64,000 nt of DNA from Todiramphus chloris collaris (taxonomy: Eukaryota > Chordata > Aves > Coraciiformes > Alcedinidae), in the NCBI GenBank assembly GCA_025345505.1, contig JANVCC010000077.1:1805075-1869074 (forward strand), in the 5' to 3' direction. A model generated the notes under the pieces. It ran no database searches. It was not told the DNA's origin and saw only the letters and a list, made by a program, of their open reading frames with translations. A program made the position numbers and the translations under genes. Below, piece after piece: positions 55,969 through 64,000 of the stretch (positions are counted from its first letter, which is position 1; each line of letters starts with the position of its first letter).

Positions 55969-58900
55969 GTGAGGGGTGAGGCGGGAGCTGCCGGGGCACA
56001 GGGGAGCTGCCAGGGCACAGGGGAGCTGGCGGGGCACAGGGGAGCTGGCGGGGCACAGGGGAGCTGGTGGGGGCACAGGGGAGCTGGCAGGGGCACAGGG
56101 GAGCTGCCAGGCTGTGCTGCGGCGCCTGGTGTGCTCAGAGGACAAAGGTTGTTTCAGGGCCCAGATAAAAATGTTAAGGTGCAGTTGGCTGTTTCGCTTC
56201 CATTTCCCAGAGGGATGGGGGTGCTGAGCACCCCTGCATTTCCAAGTCCTCGTTCCCTACGCCCCTCTCAGGTGGGGAAATGGTGTCTGCAGCCTGCAGA
56301 GTTACTGCAGGTGGAAACTAAATCTCCATTTGCACAAACACATCTGTGTATTCAGACATGGGGAGCTGGGGAGGATGGGGGCAAAGAGATGCTTGCTGTT
56401 AGCCCAATTTTTAGTTGGATGCAAACAAGAGTACCAGTGTTGGAGGGCACCAGGGGTGCATATAATCTGAGCACAGGCATGACCCCCATGGTTTGGTGCA
56501 TGAGGAGCTCCTGGGGCACAGGTTGCTGTCCTTCCCATCTCAGGATTACTATGGCAAAGAGCTGCAGAAGTCAGAGGACCTGAAGACCAATGCGTGCGTC
56601 GCCTCAGCCAAGCCCCTTCCCAAGGTGGTGAGAGATGCTTTGGAGCATGTCCATGAGGAGGTGGTGGCCAGGTAAACCCCAGGGTCTCCACTTTGCTGCT
56701 GCTTCCTCATGGGCTGCAGCCTCCTGGACTGTCATGCTGTGGGGGCACCTTTGCCCAGCTCAGCTCAGCATCTCCCCAGGTACTATGGCTGTGGTCTTGT
56801 GATCCCCGAGTGCCTGGCATCATGCCGGATCCTGGACCTGGGCAGTGGCAGCGGCAGAGACTGCTACCTGCTGAGCCAGCTGGTTGGGGAGTGGGGCCAT
56901 GTCACTGGAATAGACATGACCAAAGACCAGGTACAGCACTGAGCCAGGGCTTCCCCTTGCCCCCTCAACATCCCCCCATTATCATTCCCTTCTTCCTCCC
57001 AGGTTGAGGTGGCAAAGAAGCACATTGCCTACCACATGGAGAAGTTTGGCTACCAAAAACCAAACGTGGAGTTCCTCCAGGGCTACATAGAGAAGCTGGG
57101 TGATGCTGGGCTGGCTGATGAGAGCTATGATATTGTCATGTAGGTACCGTGCAGGGCTCTACCACTCCTGGTTCTGCAGCTGTCCAGAGCCATGGGCTGG
57201 GGTCCAGGTCCACATCCCACTGGGTCATCTGCTTCAGAAGCAGATGTTGGGAAAAGGAAAATCCCAAGGCAGACTCTGGGATAGAGCTGGGAATATACAA
57301 ACTGCCCTTTTCATAGTCAAACCACTGTCTTGAAATCCTGCATGAAACAACGGGACATACAGCAGCTGGTGGGCGTGCAGCAGTTGCGAGTGCTGAGTGT
57401 ATGACGGTGCAAATGAGCCTTGATCTCCTCCTCCTCAGCTCCAACTGCGTGGTCAACCTTGCTCCTGACAAGAGGGCTGTGCTGCGGGAGGCCTACCGCG
57501 TGCTGAAGGTAATGCCAAGGTCGGTGCCCACAGCAGGAACAGAGTGGTGCTGGGGTAGCTCTGCTATTGGGGTGCCACTGGGATGCGGCAAATGGGATCC
57601 AGCAAGATGGGGACATGGACAGAGTCACAGAGGGTTCTGAGCAGGATAGCATTGGGAATGCCCAGTTCTCCCTGCCCCTTTTGTCCTGTTCCTTCTTGGA
57701 GTCTCCCTTCACTCCTTGCTGCCTTCCAGCCTGGGGGAGAGATGTACTTCAGTGACGTCTACGCCAGCCAGCGCCTGAGTGAGACCATCCGGAAGCACAG
57801 GGTGCTGTGGGGTCTGTAGGGATCCAGGACAGGGGTAGCATGGGATGGGGGGGACTGGACTTTTGCCTCCATCACCATGCTCATGGTCTTGTGACAGGGG
57901 AGTGCCTGGCAGGAGCCTTGTACTGGAAAGACCTGTACAGCATCGCTGAGGAGGTAGGGTTCAGCCCCCCGTGCCTGGTCACTGCCAACCCCATCACCAT
58001 TGGCAACAAGGAGTTGGAGGACATCATTGGTGAGGGTCTCACTGGGGACCATCAGCTCCGGGCAGCCATGGGGAGCTGCGCTGGGATCCTGAGCTCTGCC
58101 TGTTCCCAGCCCGGGTGCTTAGAGCCCAACTCACCAACCTCTTCCTTGCAGGTGACTGTTGCTTCGCCTCAGCGACTTTCCGCCTGTTTAAGGTGCCAGG
58201 GAGCAGCCGGGCTGGGCCAGGCCAGGTCATCTACAATGGTGGGATCATGGGGCATGAGCAAGAGCTGGTGTTTGATGCCAACTTTACCTTCAAGGTGCGA
58301 GGAGGCACACTGGGCCTTCCCAGGATGCCCAGCAGTCCTGGTCTGTGGGGATGGGGTATAGCTGATGAAACAGGGCTGCTCAGCAGCATCCTCTGTGATT
58401 TTGAGGGCAAGCTTTGGTAGAGGGAGTAGTGGGTGGTAACAGAGGGGCTATATAAAAAAAGGAGGTACAGACAGGGGTGGGAAAGGGAGCCAGACCTACG
58501 CATAGCACTGAGTTGAAGATAGGAACAGGACATCCATGGTGGATTCACAGGAGGGTTTTAAAACACATGCTTGGTCATTGTGGGTGTTTCTCAAGGTTTT
58601 GGGACAGGCTGTGCCCCTGATTTTTCTCCCCTCATCATCTCTCTTGGTGATTGAGGTCCCCTGGGTCATATATCCTGGACCCCAGCCCTGTGACTGTCCC
58701 TCTGCCCCCAGGAAGGAGAGGTGGTGGATGTGGATGCTGAGATGGCTGCAATCTTGAAAAGCTCCAGGTTTGCAAAGGAGTTCCTAATCCGAGCTGGTGA
58801 GATCAATGCTGCCACACCACAAGGCTGCTGTTGCAAGGGAGTGAAGGTTGGTAGCAGGCGGGTCCATGGCTGGGTTCAGGGCTGGGTACATGAGCGTCCT

Positions 58901-59663
58901 GTGTTATCAGAGCTGCACTGTGGTATCCGAGGGGCTGTAGCATTGATACCAAGAGACCTGAGTCCTGGGCCAGGCAGGAGCCCTTGGGGCACCAAGGATG
59001 GTGCCTGAGTTTGGGCAATTGCACTGCACCCCAGCATGGGTTGGAGCTCTCCAAGGGGGACATCTGCTCTAACCCACCCCCATGGCTTCTTCCTGCCCAT
59101 TGCTTTCCCAGCTGCTGATGTGAGCTTGACCCTGGCTACCAGCCCTGACCCTGCAGCACAAAGCACCTCTATCTGCTGGAAGCCTCTCTCCTTCTCTTTT
59201 TGGTGGTCCCTCCAGCCTGTAGATGAGCCAGAAAAGGCAAGGGAGATAACGCCCTGCAGCTGTGTGTCCCTGAAACACAACCTTGGATTTGGGAAGGGGG
59301 AGATGTTCTTGGGTTCCTGTCCAATCAGAAGGCATTTATCAGATAAAAGCAGAGACAAAGTCCCAGAAAAGCTCTTGGCTTCCTCCTCACAGCAGGGAAA
59401 ACCAGCTGGAGTTACTGAAGAAGCTGCCCCCATGTTAGCTATAGAGGGTCTTCTTGGGCTGCCCTGATGGCAGGGAGTGAGTCTGGTGGAAAATGCTGCT
59501 TTGCTGGGGTGCCTCTTACTTCCGTCTGGCCTGATTCAATCCCTGTTTCTTCTCTGTCCTTCAGGAGAAGATCTGCAATCCCTTCCAGCTGGTGGAGCAG
59601 CTGGTGGCTCTGGGTCCTTCCTGCCATCCCAGTGGTACCTGTGGTCCCTCAGGGTGCTGCTGA
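55928..59663 (+). CDS. AS3MT: AS3MT, arsenite methyltransferase (all but first exon; 10 coding exons)
   Basis: Exons 55928-55968, 56544-56671, 56780-56930, 57003-57139, 57439-57508, 57730-57811, 57898-58029, 58152-58294, 58712-58846 and 59565-59663 join in phase to about 372 residues (human 375). Seen: SAM-binding motif DLGSGSGRD (76-84), the GIDMTK acidic loop, and the four catalytic cysteines Cys32, Cys61, Cys156 and Cys206 at the human positions when the split first codon is residue 1. Known reaction: SAM-dependent stepwise methylation of arsenite to mono- and dimethyl forms in the cytosol, with thioredoxin or glutathione as reductant. The C-terminus is shorter and diverged but still Cys-rich. 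The exon carrying the 5' UTR and first base(s) of the start codon was not identified. Tandem with BORCS7. Confidence 0.95.
55985..56113 (+). repeat. 19-20-bp tandem array in first visible AS3MT intron
   Basis: Seven copies of GAGCTGGCGGGGCACAGGG, with starts at 55985, 56004, 56023, 56042, 56061, 56081 and 56101. The period is 19 for the first five steps and 20 for the last two. The unit differs from the upstream minisatellite. Confidence 0.9.
56544..56671 (+). CDS. AS3MT: AS3MT exon with Cys32
   Basis: DYYGKELQKSEDLKTNACVA to LEHVHEEVVA, residues 15-56 plus split Arg57. It contains catalytic Cys32. The acceptor is TCTCAG and the donor GTAAAC. Confidence 0.95.
56780..56930 (+). CDS. AS3MT: AS3MT exon with SAM motif I and Cys61
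   Basis: YYGCGLVIPECLASCRI, DLGSGSGRDCYLLSQLVG and HVTGIDMTKDQ, residues 57-107. It carries Cys61 and the main SAM-binding loop. The acceptor is CCCCAG and the donor GTACAG. Confidence 0.96.
57003..57139 (+). CDS. AS3MT: AS3MT exon, residues 108-153
   Basis: VEVAKKHIAYHMEKFGYQ to GDAGLADESYDIV plus a split Ile. The acceptor is TCCCAG and the donor GTAGGT. Confidence 0.95.
57439..57508 (+). CDS. AS3MT: AS3MT exon with Cys156
   Basis: SNCVVNLAPDKRAVLREAYR then VLK, with catalytic Cys156 in the post-motif SNC. The acceptor is CCTCAG and the donor GTAATG. Confidence 0.95.
57730..57811 (+). CDS. AS3MT: AS3MT exon, residues 177-204
   Basis: PGGEMYFSDVYASQRLSETI then RKHRVLW and a split Gly. The acceptor is TTCCAG; the donor GTCTGT is weak but required for frame. 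Confidence 0.93.
57898..58029 (+). CDS. AS3MT: AS3MT exon with Cys206
   Basis: ECLAGALYWKDLYSIAEEVG to NPITIGNKELEDII, with catalytic Cys206. The acceptor is GACAG and the donor GTGAGG. Confidence 0.95.
58152..58294 (+). CDS. AS3MT: AS3MT exon, residues 248-295
   Basis: GDCCFASATFRLFKVPGSS to YNGGIMGHEQELVFDANF then TFK. The acceptor is TTGCAG and the donor GTGCGA. Confidence 0.94.
58712..58846 (+). CDS. AS3MT: AS3MT exon, residues 296-340
   Basis: EGEVVDVDAEMAAILKSSRF, then AKEFLIRAGEINAATPQG, CCC and KGVK. Three adjacent cysteines (334-336) stand where human has a single Cys before LELK. The acceptor is CCCCAG and the donor GTTGGT. Confidence 0.9.
59565..59663 (+). CDS. AS3MT: AS3MT terminal coding exon
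   Basis: EKICNPFQLVEQLVALGPSC then HPSGTCGPSGCC and TGA at 59661-59663. EKICNPFQL aligns with human DIITDPFKL, and the terminal Cys-rich GCC recalls the human GGCCGTKKSC. The acceptor is TTCAG. Confidence 0.88.
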   Translation, partial: EKICNPFQLVEQLVALGPSCHPSGTCGPSGCC

Positions 59664-59748
59664 GTGGTGAGTGATGCCCCTTCACCAGCAGATGCCAGTG
59701 GGGCAGGAAGATGTGGTCCCAGCAGCATGTGACTTCCACTGGAGAGCA

Positions 59749-59754
59749 AATAAA
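59749..59754 (+). terminator. AS3MT: AS3MT polyadenylation signal
   Basis: AATAAA 86 bases after the stop codon, followed by TG-rich sequence, giving a short 3' UTR. Confidence 0.75.
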
Positions 59755-60090
59755 TGTCTGAGCTCAAAGATCTGCATGCTTGTGGCCAGGACCACAGGGC
59801 CCATGGGGTGCTGTGCTTCCCAGTCGGGACAGGTCGGGCCTGGTTGCAGTGAGGCCAGGCAGGTCTGGTGTGAGTTCGGCAGCAGCTGCGTGCTGGTGCT
59901 GAGCCCATGGCAGAGCATGGTGCAAAAGGCTGGTGTGTGTGTACCCTCCGCCTCAGCCTGGGTGCGATTTGAGGTCCTGGGGAGCCTACAGCTGAGATGC
60001 AAACGCTTCTGAGAAGCAAAAGGCACAGCGACAAGGACCAGGTTGCTTTTTTCCTTCTTTGATCTCCCTGTGCTCAGCCTCCACACTCAG

Positions 60091-60148
60091 GGAGCCGCGG
60101 GCGTTTGCCGGGCAGAGCCGGGCCGGTGGAGCCGCGGGCGTTTGCCGG
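60091..60148 (+). repeat. Direct repeat in CpG-rich patch
   Basis: GAGCCGCGGGCGTTTGCCGG occurs twice without mismatch, at 60092-60111 and 60129-60148, a 37-bp period with a GC-rich spacer. It sits in a small CpG island between AS3MT and CNNM2. Confidence 0.85.
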
Positions 60149-60585
60149 CTGAGCCGCTCAATAACGCGTCCGCCAACGAGCATCTCCCCAGCGCGATGGG
60201 CAAGGAGGGTTGAGCGCATCCCGCCGGCTCGGGCGGCCCTGCTCATCCATGGAGAGCTCAAGGTGGCACACGAGGTGCAGAGGGGTGTCCCCGCTATCTG
60301 CATGCGGGACAGGGGGATGCCCAAAGCGCAGCTCCCCACACCTTGCCTCACTTGCAGCCCCACAGCCCGCGCCGGGAGACGGGAATTTCCCTCCCTTTCC
60401 CTGTGCTGCTGAAGTTTCTGTTTTCCCGCGGACTCCATCTAGCGGTGAATCCCCGAGTCCCCCGCAAGCATCTCTCCTGCAGAGTTTTGCGGGGAAATGC
60501 AGCGATTCTGGACGAGCAGGAACCCGACGGCCGCGTCCCGCAGCGGGCGAGGAGCAAGGGCGTCGAGGCTGCGCTCCTGCCCCCC

Positions 60586-60624
60586 CTGCCAACCCCCCCT
60601 GCCAACCCCCCCTGCCAACCCCCC
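60586..60624 (+). repeat. 13-bp tandem repeat, three perfect copies
   Basis: CTGCCAACCCCCC repeated at 60586, 60599 and 60612, with partial copies on either side. Confidence 0.9.
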
Positions 60625-62383
60625 ATGCCCTTGCACGCCGAGGTTGTCTGGGAAAGGCTGGGGACTGCTCAGCAGCAGCTTAAAAGTGAGGGTCCGTTTC
60701 CACTTCTCCTCACGCACTGGTTTTCCAGGAGAACCCAAATTTTGCTGCAGCATGGTTTTTAAAACAAAGAATGAAGTATTTGAGTTCAAAGAGAAACACA
60801 GCAAGTGCCAAGGATGTTGTGCAGTTGTGGTGGCCAAGGAGGCGTTAAGGTGGCATTTCCAGAAGATCTGAAATGAAAAGCACGGGCAGTCAGGTTAACG
60901 CCTGGCTGTGGCACAGTGACGGGAAATCTAGAAACAGGTGTGACGTGCTCAGCCTGGTCTCTGTCATCATTAAATAAGGGAGTGATTAATTCACAATTTA
61001 GGGATTATACATATTAACAATGACCATAATTACAGTTTCTTGGCAAGGTGCCTTGCCAGCCTATCCTGTGGCTTTGAATGAGACTATGAGTCTAACTTAG
61101 TTGGTGTACAAAAATTTCTAAGTTATTTGGTTTAGAGCTATAGTATGATTTAAAAAAAAAGAATTAAAAAAAATCCTTGGTTTTATGTAGAACCAACAAG
61201 GCATGTATTAGGTAACTTCAGGTAGGACTCCCTGGCAGGCCAACCTTAGGGGTGGCTGTGATCCAGCAGGTGGGAGGAGCTCTGAAGTTACATGGAGGGA
61301 TCTCACTAATGGCACCTTGAGAAGGACCTGCTGAAAACACAACTAAGATGCTGTTTAATCCTGCCTGTGCTGCCCTCCACCCCACTCCCCCCCACAGCAT
61401 AGCCCTCTTCCATGTTAATTACTTACTATTTCTCAAAGTCCCCAGACATCTCATACTGTGAGGTTTGCAGCAATTAGGTCCTGCTATCAAAGAGAGCCTT
61501 CCCAGTGTGAACGGAAGAGCAGATGGGGGGGGGTCCCACTTGCAAACCCTTTCATTAAAAAGGCATGAGTGCCTCGCTGTGGCCTTTCAGCTTGCGTGGG
61601 GAGAGAGGCGCCTACAGGGAGGGCCTCCCTCTCACATGCATATGGAAAAAGGCCACAGTGAAATGCCACTGCATTTTTCAAAGCTCTGTTTGGTTTTGTG
61701 TGGTTGTTTTTTTGTTGGGCTGGTTTTTGGTTTTTTTTTTTTTTCCAAATTCTCAGCGTTTTTGAGAGGAAGCAGCTAAGATGACTCAACTTTGATTTTT
61801 GAGCTCTAGAATAGGGGTCATCACCAGGCTGTGGATGTGGGGGCTGTCTTGTCTGCTTGGCTTTGCTTGTGCATGTACAGCCCTGGAAGTTTTAGCCCCC
61901 AAGCCATGAAAAGAGGAGGTTCTGCAGCTCCATCCTACATGTGGAACCACAAAATAATCTGTCCAACACCCAGGTCTGGGTATTTTGGTGATTGTGGTGA
62001 GTGAAGCTCTGCAGAGTCAGTGTCCTCCCTCTGTGGGCAGGCAGGGTGCTGTGAGGGCAGGAGCCATAATTTGGGGTGCTCTGATTCATCCTGAGGTGAA
62101 AGGGAAGCGATTCCTGAGTCCCTCCTTACTGTGGTCAGCAGAGAGTTGCTGTAGCTCAGGTGCTTATGCCACTTTCTTGGAGAAGGAAAGCTGCAGATGT
62201 CCCCCAGGATGAGCTGAAGGAGGTTTGGGGCTAGGAAAGATCTGTGTGTACAGCTGCCAGAGTGCTGTGCTCTGCTCCCCACTGCATTGGGTTGTCCTGC
62301 ACAATCCTCTACTCTTCCATTCTCTAAGCACTTAAATGGAGGGGAGGCTGTTTTTACCTCCTCTAAAGGGTTACCCTGAACCC

Positions 62384-62433
62384 CATATGTGGCCATATGA
62401 GCCATACTCATATGTGGTCATATGAGCCCACGA
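62384..62433 (+). repeat. 25-bp imperfect tandem duplication
   Basis: CATATGTGGCCATATGAGCC at 62384 recurs at 62409 with one change (GG to GT in the middle). Each copy carries two CATATG palindromes. Confidence 0.75.
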
Positions 62434-62534
62434 GCCATACTGGGTGCTCCCATGGCTGTTCATCTCTGGATCTCCAGGATGCTAAACTGTGTCCTGTGTT
62501 GTGTATTGCCCATCAGTAATGGAATGTGGAGATG

Positions 62535-62855
62535 ATCATAGACTCATTTAGATTGGAAAAGATCAAGTCCAACCCTTAACCCAGTACTGCCAAGTCCAGT
62601 GCTAAACAAACCATGTCCCTCAGCACTGACCACCTCTACATCTTTTAAATACCTCCGTGGTGGTGACACAACCACTTCCCTGGGCAGCCTGTTCCAGTGC
62701 TTGATAACCCTTTTGGTGAAGAGATGTTTACTAATATCCAACCTAAATCTCCCGTGGTGCAGCTTGAGGCCGTTTCCTCTTGTCCTACCGCTTGTAACTT
62801 GTGAGAAGAAATCGACACCCACCTCACTACCACCTCCTTTCAGGGAGTTGTAGGG
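62535..62855 (-). mobile_element. CR1 LINE fragment (copy 3)
   Basis: The plus strand reads ATCATAGACTCATTTAGATT, AAGATCAAGTCCAACCC and CCTGGGCAGCCTGTTCCAGT, and ends near CTTGTAACTTGTGAGAAG. It is a CR1 relative of a different subfamily from the other two copies. Confidence 0.88.
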
Positions 62856-63419
62856 ATAGCTGGGCCATGGGCCATTGCCTCAGCTGGGATTGTGGCACGG
62901 CAGTCGGGGCCTTGGAAACAGCAGGGTGCTTGGCATGTAATTTAAACACATGCTTAATTAAAGCATGTAATTAAAACACTTAATATAATTTAAGCACACC
63001 CTTAAATTACTTCTTTTTCTCCTGTATTGGGACCCGTCAGCCCTTCCTGTGTCTGCGCACTGCAGATGAGCAGAGCAGAGCGGAGGGGAGAGGAGCGCTG
63101 GTCCCGGTGGGAGCTCCACGGCCTCTCCCCCTCTTGCCAGGTGTCGGCACGGAGTTCGCCTCGTTGGGGAAGGCTGAAGGTGCCCCGGGTGGCTGCGCGA
63201 AAGGCGGGAGATGAGAGAGATGCGTTTCCTATTTACCGCGTCGTTCATATTTACGGTCCGATTTCCATCGCAGAAACGACAAAGCCGGGAAAATACCGGG
63301 GTGCGGGACTGGATGCCCGAGAACCGAGTGCGACGGCTGAATATGTAACCATCGCCCTGGCGGCGGCTCGCGCAGAGCGGGGACCGGGCGCAGCCGGACG
63401 GTGCAGGGAGAGCCGCCAC
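62856..63419. other. Unique spacer before the CpG island
   Basis: AT-rich at 62935-63015, with a 21-bp inverted repeat ACATGCTT-AATTA-AAGCATGT at 62948-62968, then increasingly GC-rich. No gene seen. Confidence 0.55.
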
Positions 63420-64000
63420 CGCCGTCCCCGGCCGCCAGCAAAGCCAGTGCCGAGGACGCGACCCCGAGCTCGGGGCAGCCCCGCGGAGCCCTGCGGCGCG
63501 GGGCCGGGCGCAGGCGGGAGGACGAGAGGATGCTCCCCGCCGGGACGGGCTGCCGCGCGGGTACGCCAGGGGGCGCTGCGCGACCGCCTACCCGTGCAGC
63601 GGCGGCAGAGGGGGCGGGACGGGACAGGACTCGGGGCGGTGCACCGGGGCCGCTGCGGGGGGCGGGTCAGCGGCGCGGCGGGTCAGCGGGCAGCGGCAGC
63701 TGCGGCGGGCCGGGCTGGGGCGGCGAGGGGAACGGTCCCGTCTTTCCCGTCTCGCCCATCCCGTCCCCACCGCCCCGTTTCCCGGCGCAGGGACTCCCGC
63801 GCCACCCCACCGAGCGCCGCACGCGCCGTCCCCGGCCCGCCGGCCGCACCGCGTCCCCATTGGTCGCGCCCCTCCGAGGCTCCGCCCCGCCGGCCTCGAG
63901 CCCCGTCGCCATTGGCCGCGGCCGCGCGGCCGGCCCCGCCCCCGCCCGCCCGGCGTACACATCGCAGTCACGCGCCCCCCCGGGCTGGGGAGGCGGTGGC
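63420..64000 (+). promoter_or_regulatory. CNNM2: CpG-island promoter, probably of CNNM2
   Basis: Very GC- and CpG-rich to the window end. Two inverted CCAAT boxes (ATTGG at 63859-63863 and 63911-63915) are interleaved with GC boxes (CCGCCCCGCC near 63882, CCCCGCCCCC near 63935). In human the gene after AS3MT in the same orientation is CNNM2, a magnesium-homeostasis membrane protein; its coding sequence is not in the window. The assignment rests on synteny alone. Long open frames on the minus strand here are compositional. Confidence 0.5.

Larger units (their letters stand above)
59775..62534. other. Intergenic region AS3MT to CNNM2, left part
   Basis: No gene recognised. It includes a CpG-rich patch at about 60080-60560 with a perfect direct repeat, a 13-bp tandem repeat at 60586-60624, an AT-rich stretch at about 60960-61180, and a 25-bp duplication at 62384-62433. 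Confidence 0.6.

Noticed and set aside
54571-55972. Open frames up to 262 codons through the minisatellite, giving GAGGGAGCRG-like repeats
   Set aside because: A 19-bp unit cycles through all three frames and lacks stops in the G-rich sense; the frames are a repeat artefact.
63588-63971. Minus-strand frames of about 100-127 codons at the right end
   Set aside because: Arg/Gly-rich translation of a CpG island with no recognised protein.

Overview
The window is a piece of a vertebrate nuclear genome, almost certainly a bird. It has four spliced genes with GT-AG introns, CpG-rich promoters and AATAAA signals, and three 5'-truncated CR1 retrotransposon copies of the kind that dominates bird genomes. 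The gene order matches human 10q24.32: WBP1L, CYP17A1, BORCS7, AS3MT, then the presumed promoter of CNNM2. I assembled exons by hand from reading-frame continuity, splice signals and remembered family sequences; no alignment was run. The species cannot be named from the sequence alone.

Layout. Positions 1-40250 (+) hold WBP1L. An alternative first exon at 16427-16453 encodes MPFLLGLRQ and joins in frame to exons at 25691, 36595 and 38161, giving a complete 344-residue protein. Everything left of about 16.3 kb is taken as intron or upstream sequence of the longer isoform, whose own first exon lies outside the window. The 3' UTR ends near an AATAAA at 40230. Positions 40.3-46.2 kb are intergenic. 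Positions 46227-49918 (-) hold CYP17A1, with eight exons and an intact 508-residue steroid 17-alpha-hydroxylase/17,20-lyase, a TATA box and an SF-1-like site. BORCS7 (+) follows head to head from 50681: five exons, 106 residues. AS3MT (+) runs from 55928 to 59663: ten coding exons are visible, and all four catalytic cysteines fall at the human positions. Its first exon was not found. The last 600 bases are a CpG island with paired inverted CCAAT boxes and GC boxes, at the place where CNNM2 should start.

Repeats and oddities. A G-rich 19-bp minisatellite lies just upstream of AS3MT and is split by a 353-bp solo LTR with 6-bp target-site duplications. A second, unrelated 19-20-bp array sits in the first visible AS3MT intron. 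Two of the CR1 copies, at 4.3 and 15.6 kb, are close relatives. The AS3MT start codon appears to be split across an exon junction.

The genes do not form an operon or pathway. CYP17A1 makes steroid hormone precursors in the ER, AS3MT methylates arsenite in the cytosol, BORCS7 is part of the lysosome-positioning complex BORC, and WBP1L is a small membrane adaptor that recruits WW-domain ubiquitin ligases. The linkage is conserved synteny. I saw no new multi-gene system; the most novel structure is the layered repeat architecture in front of AS3MT.
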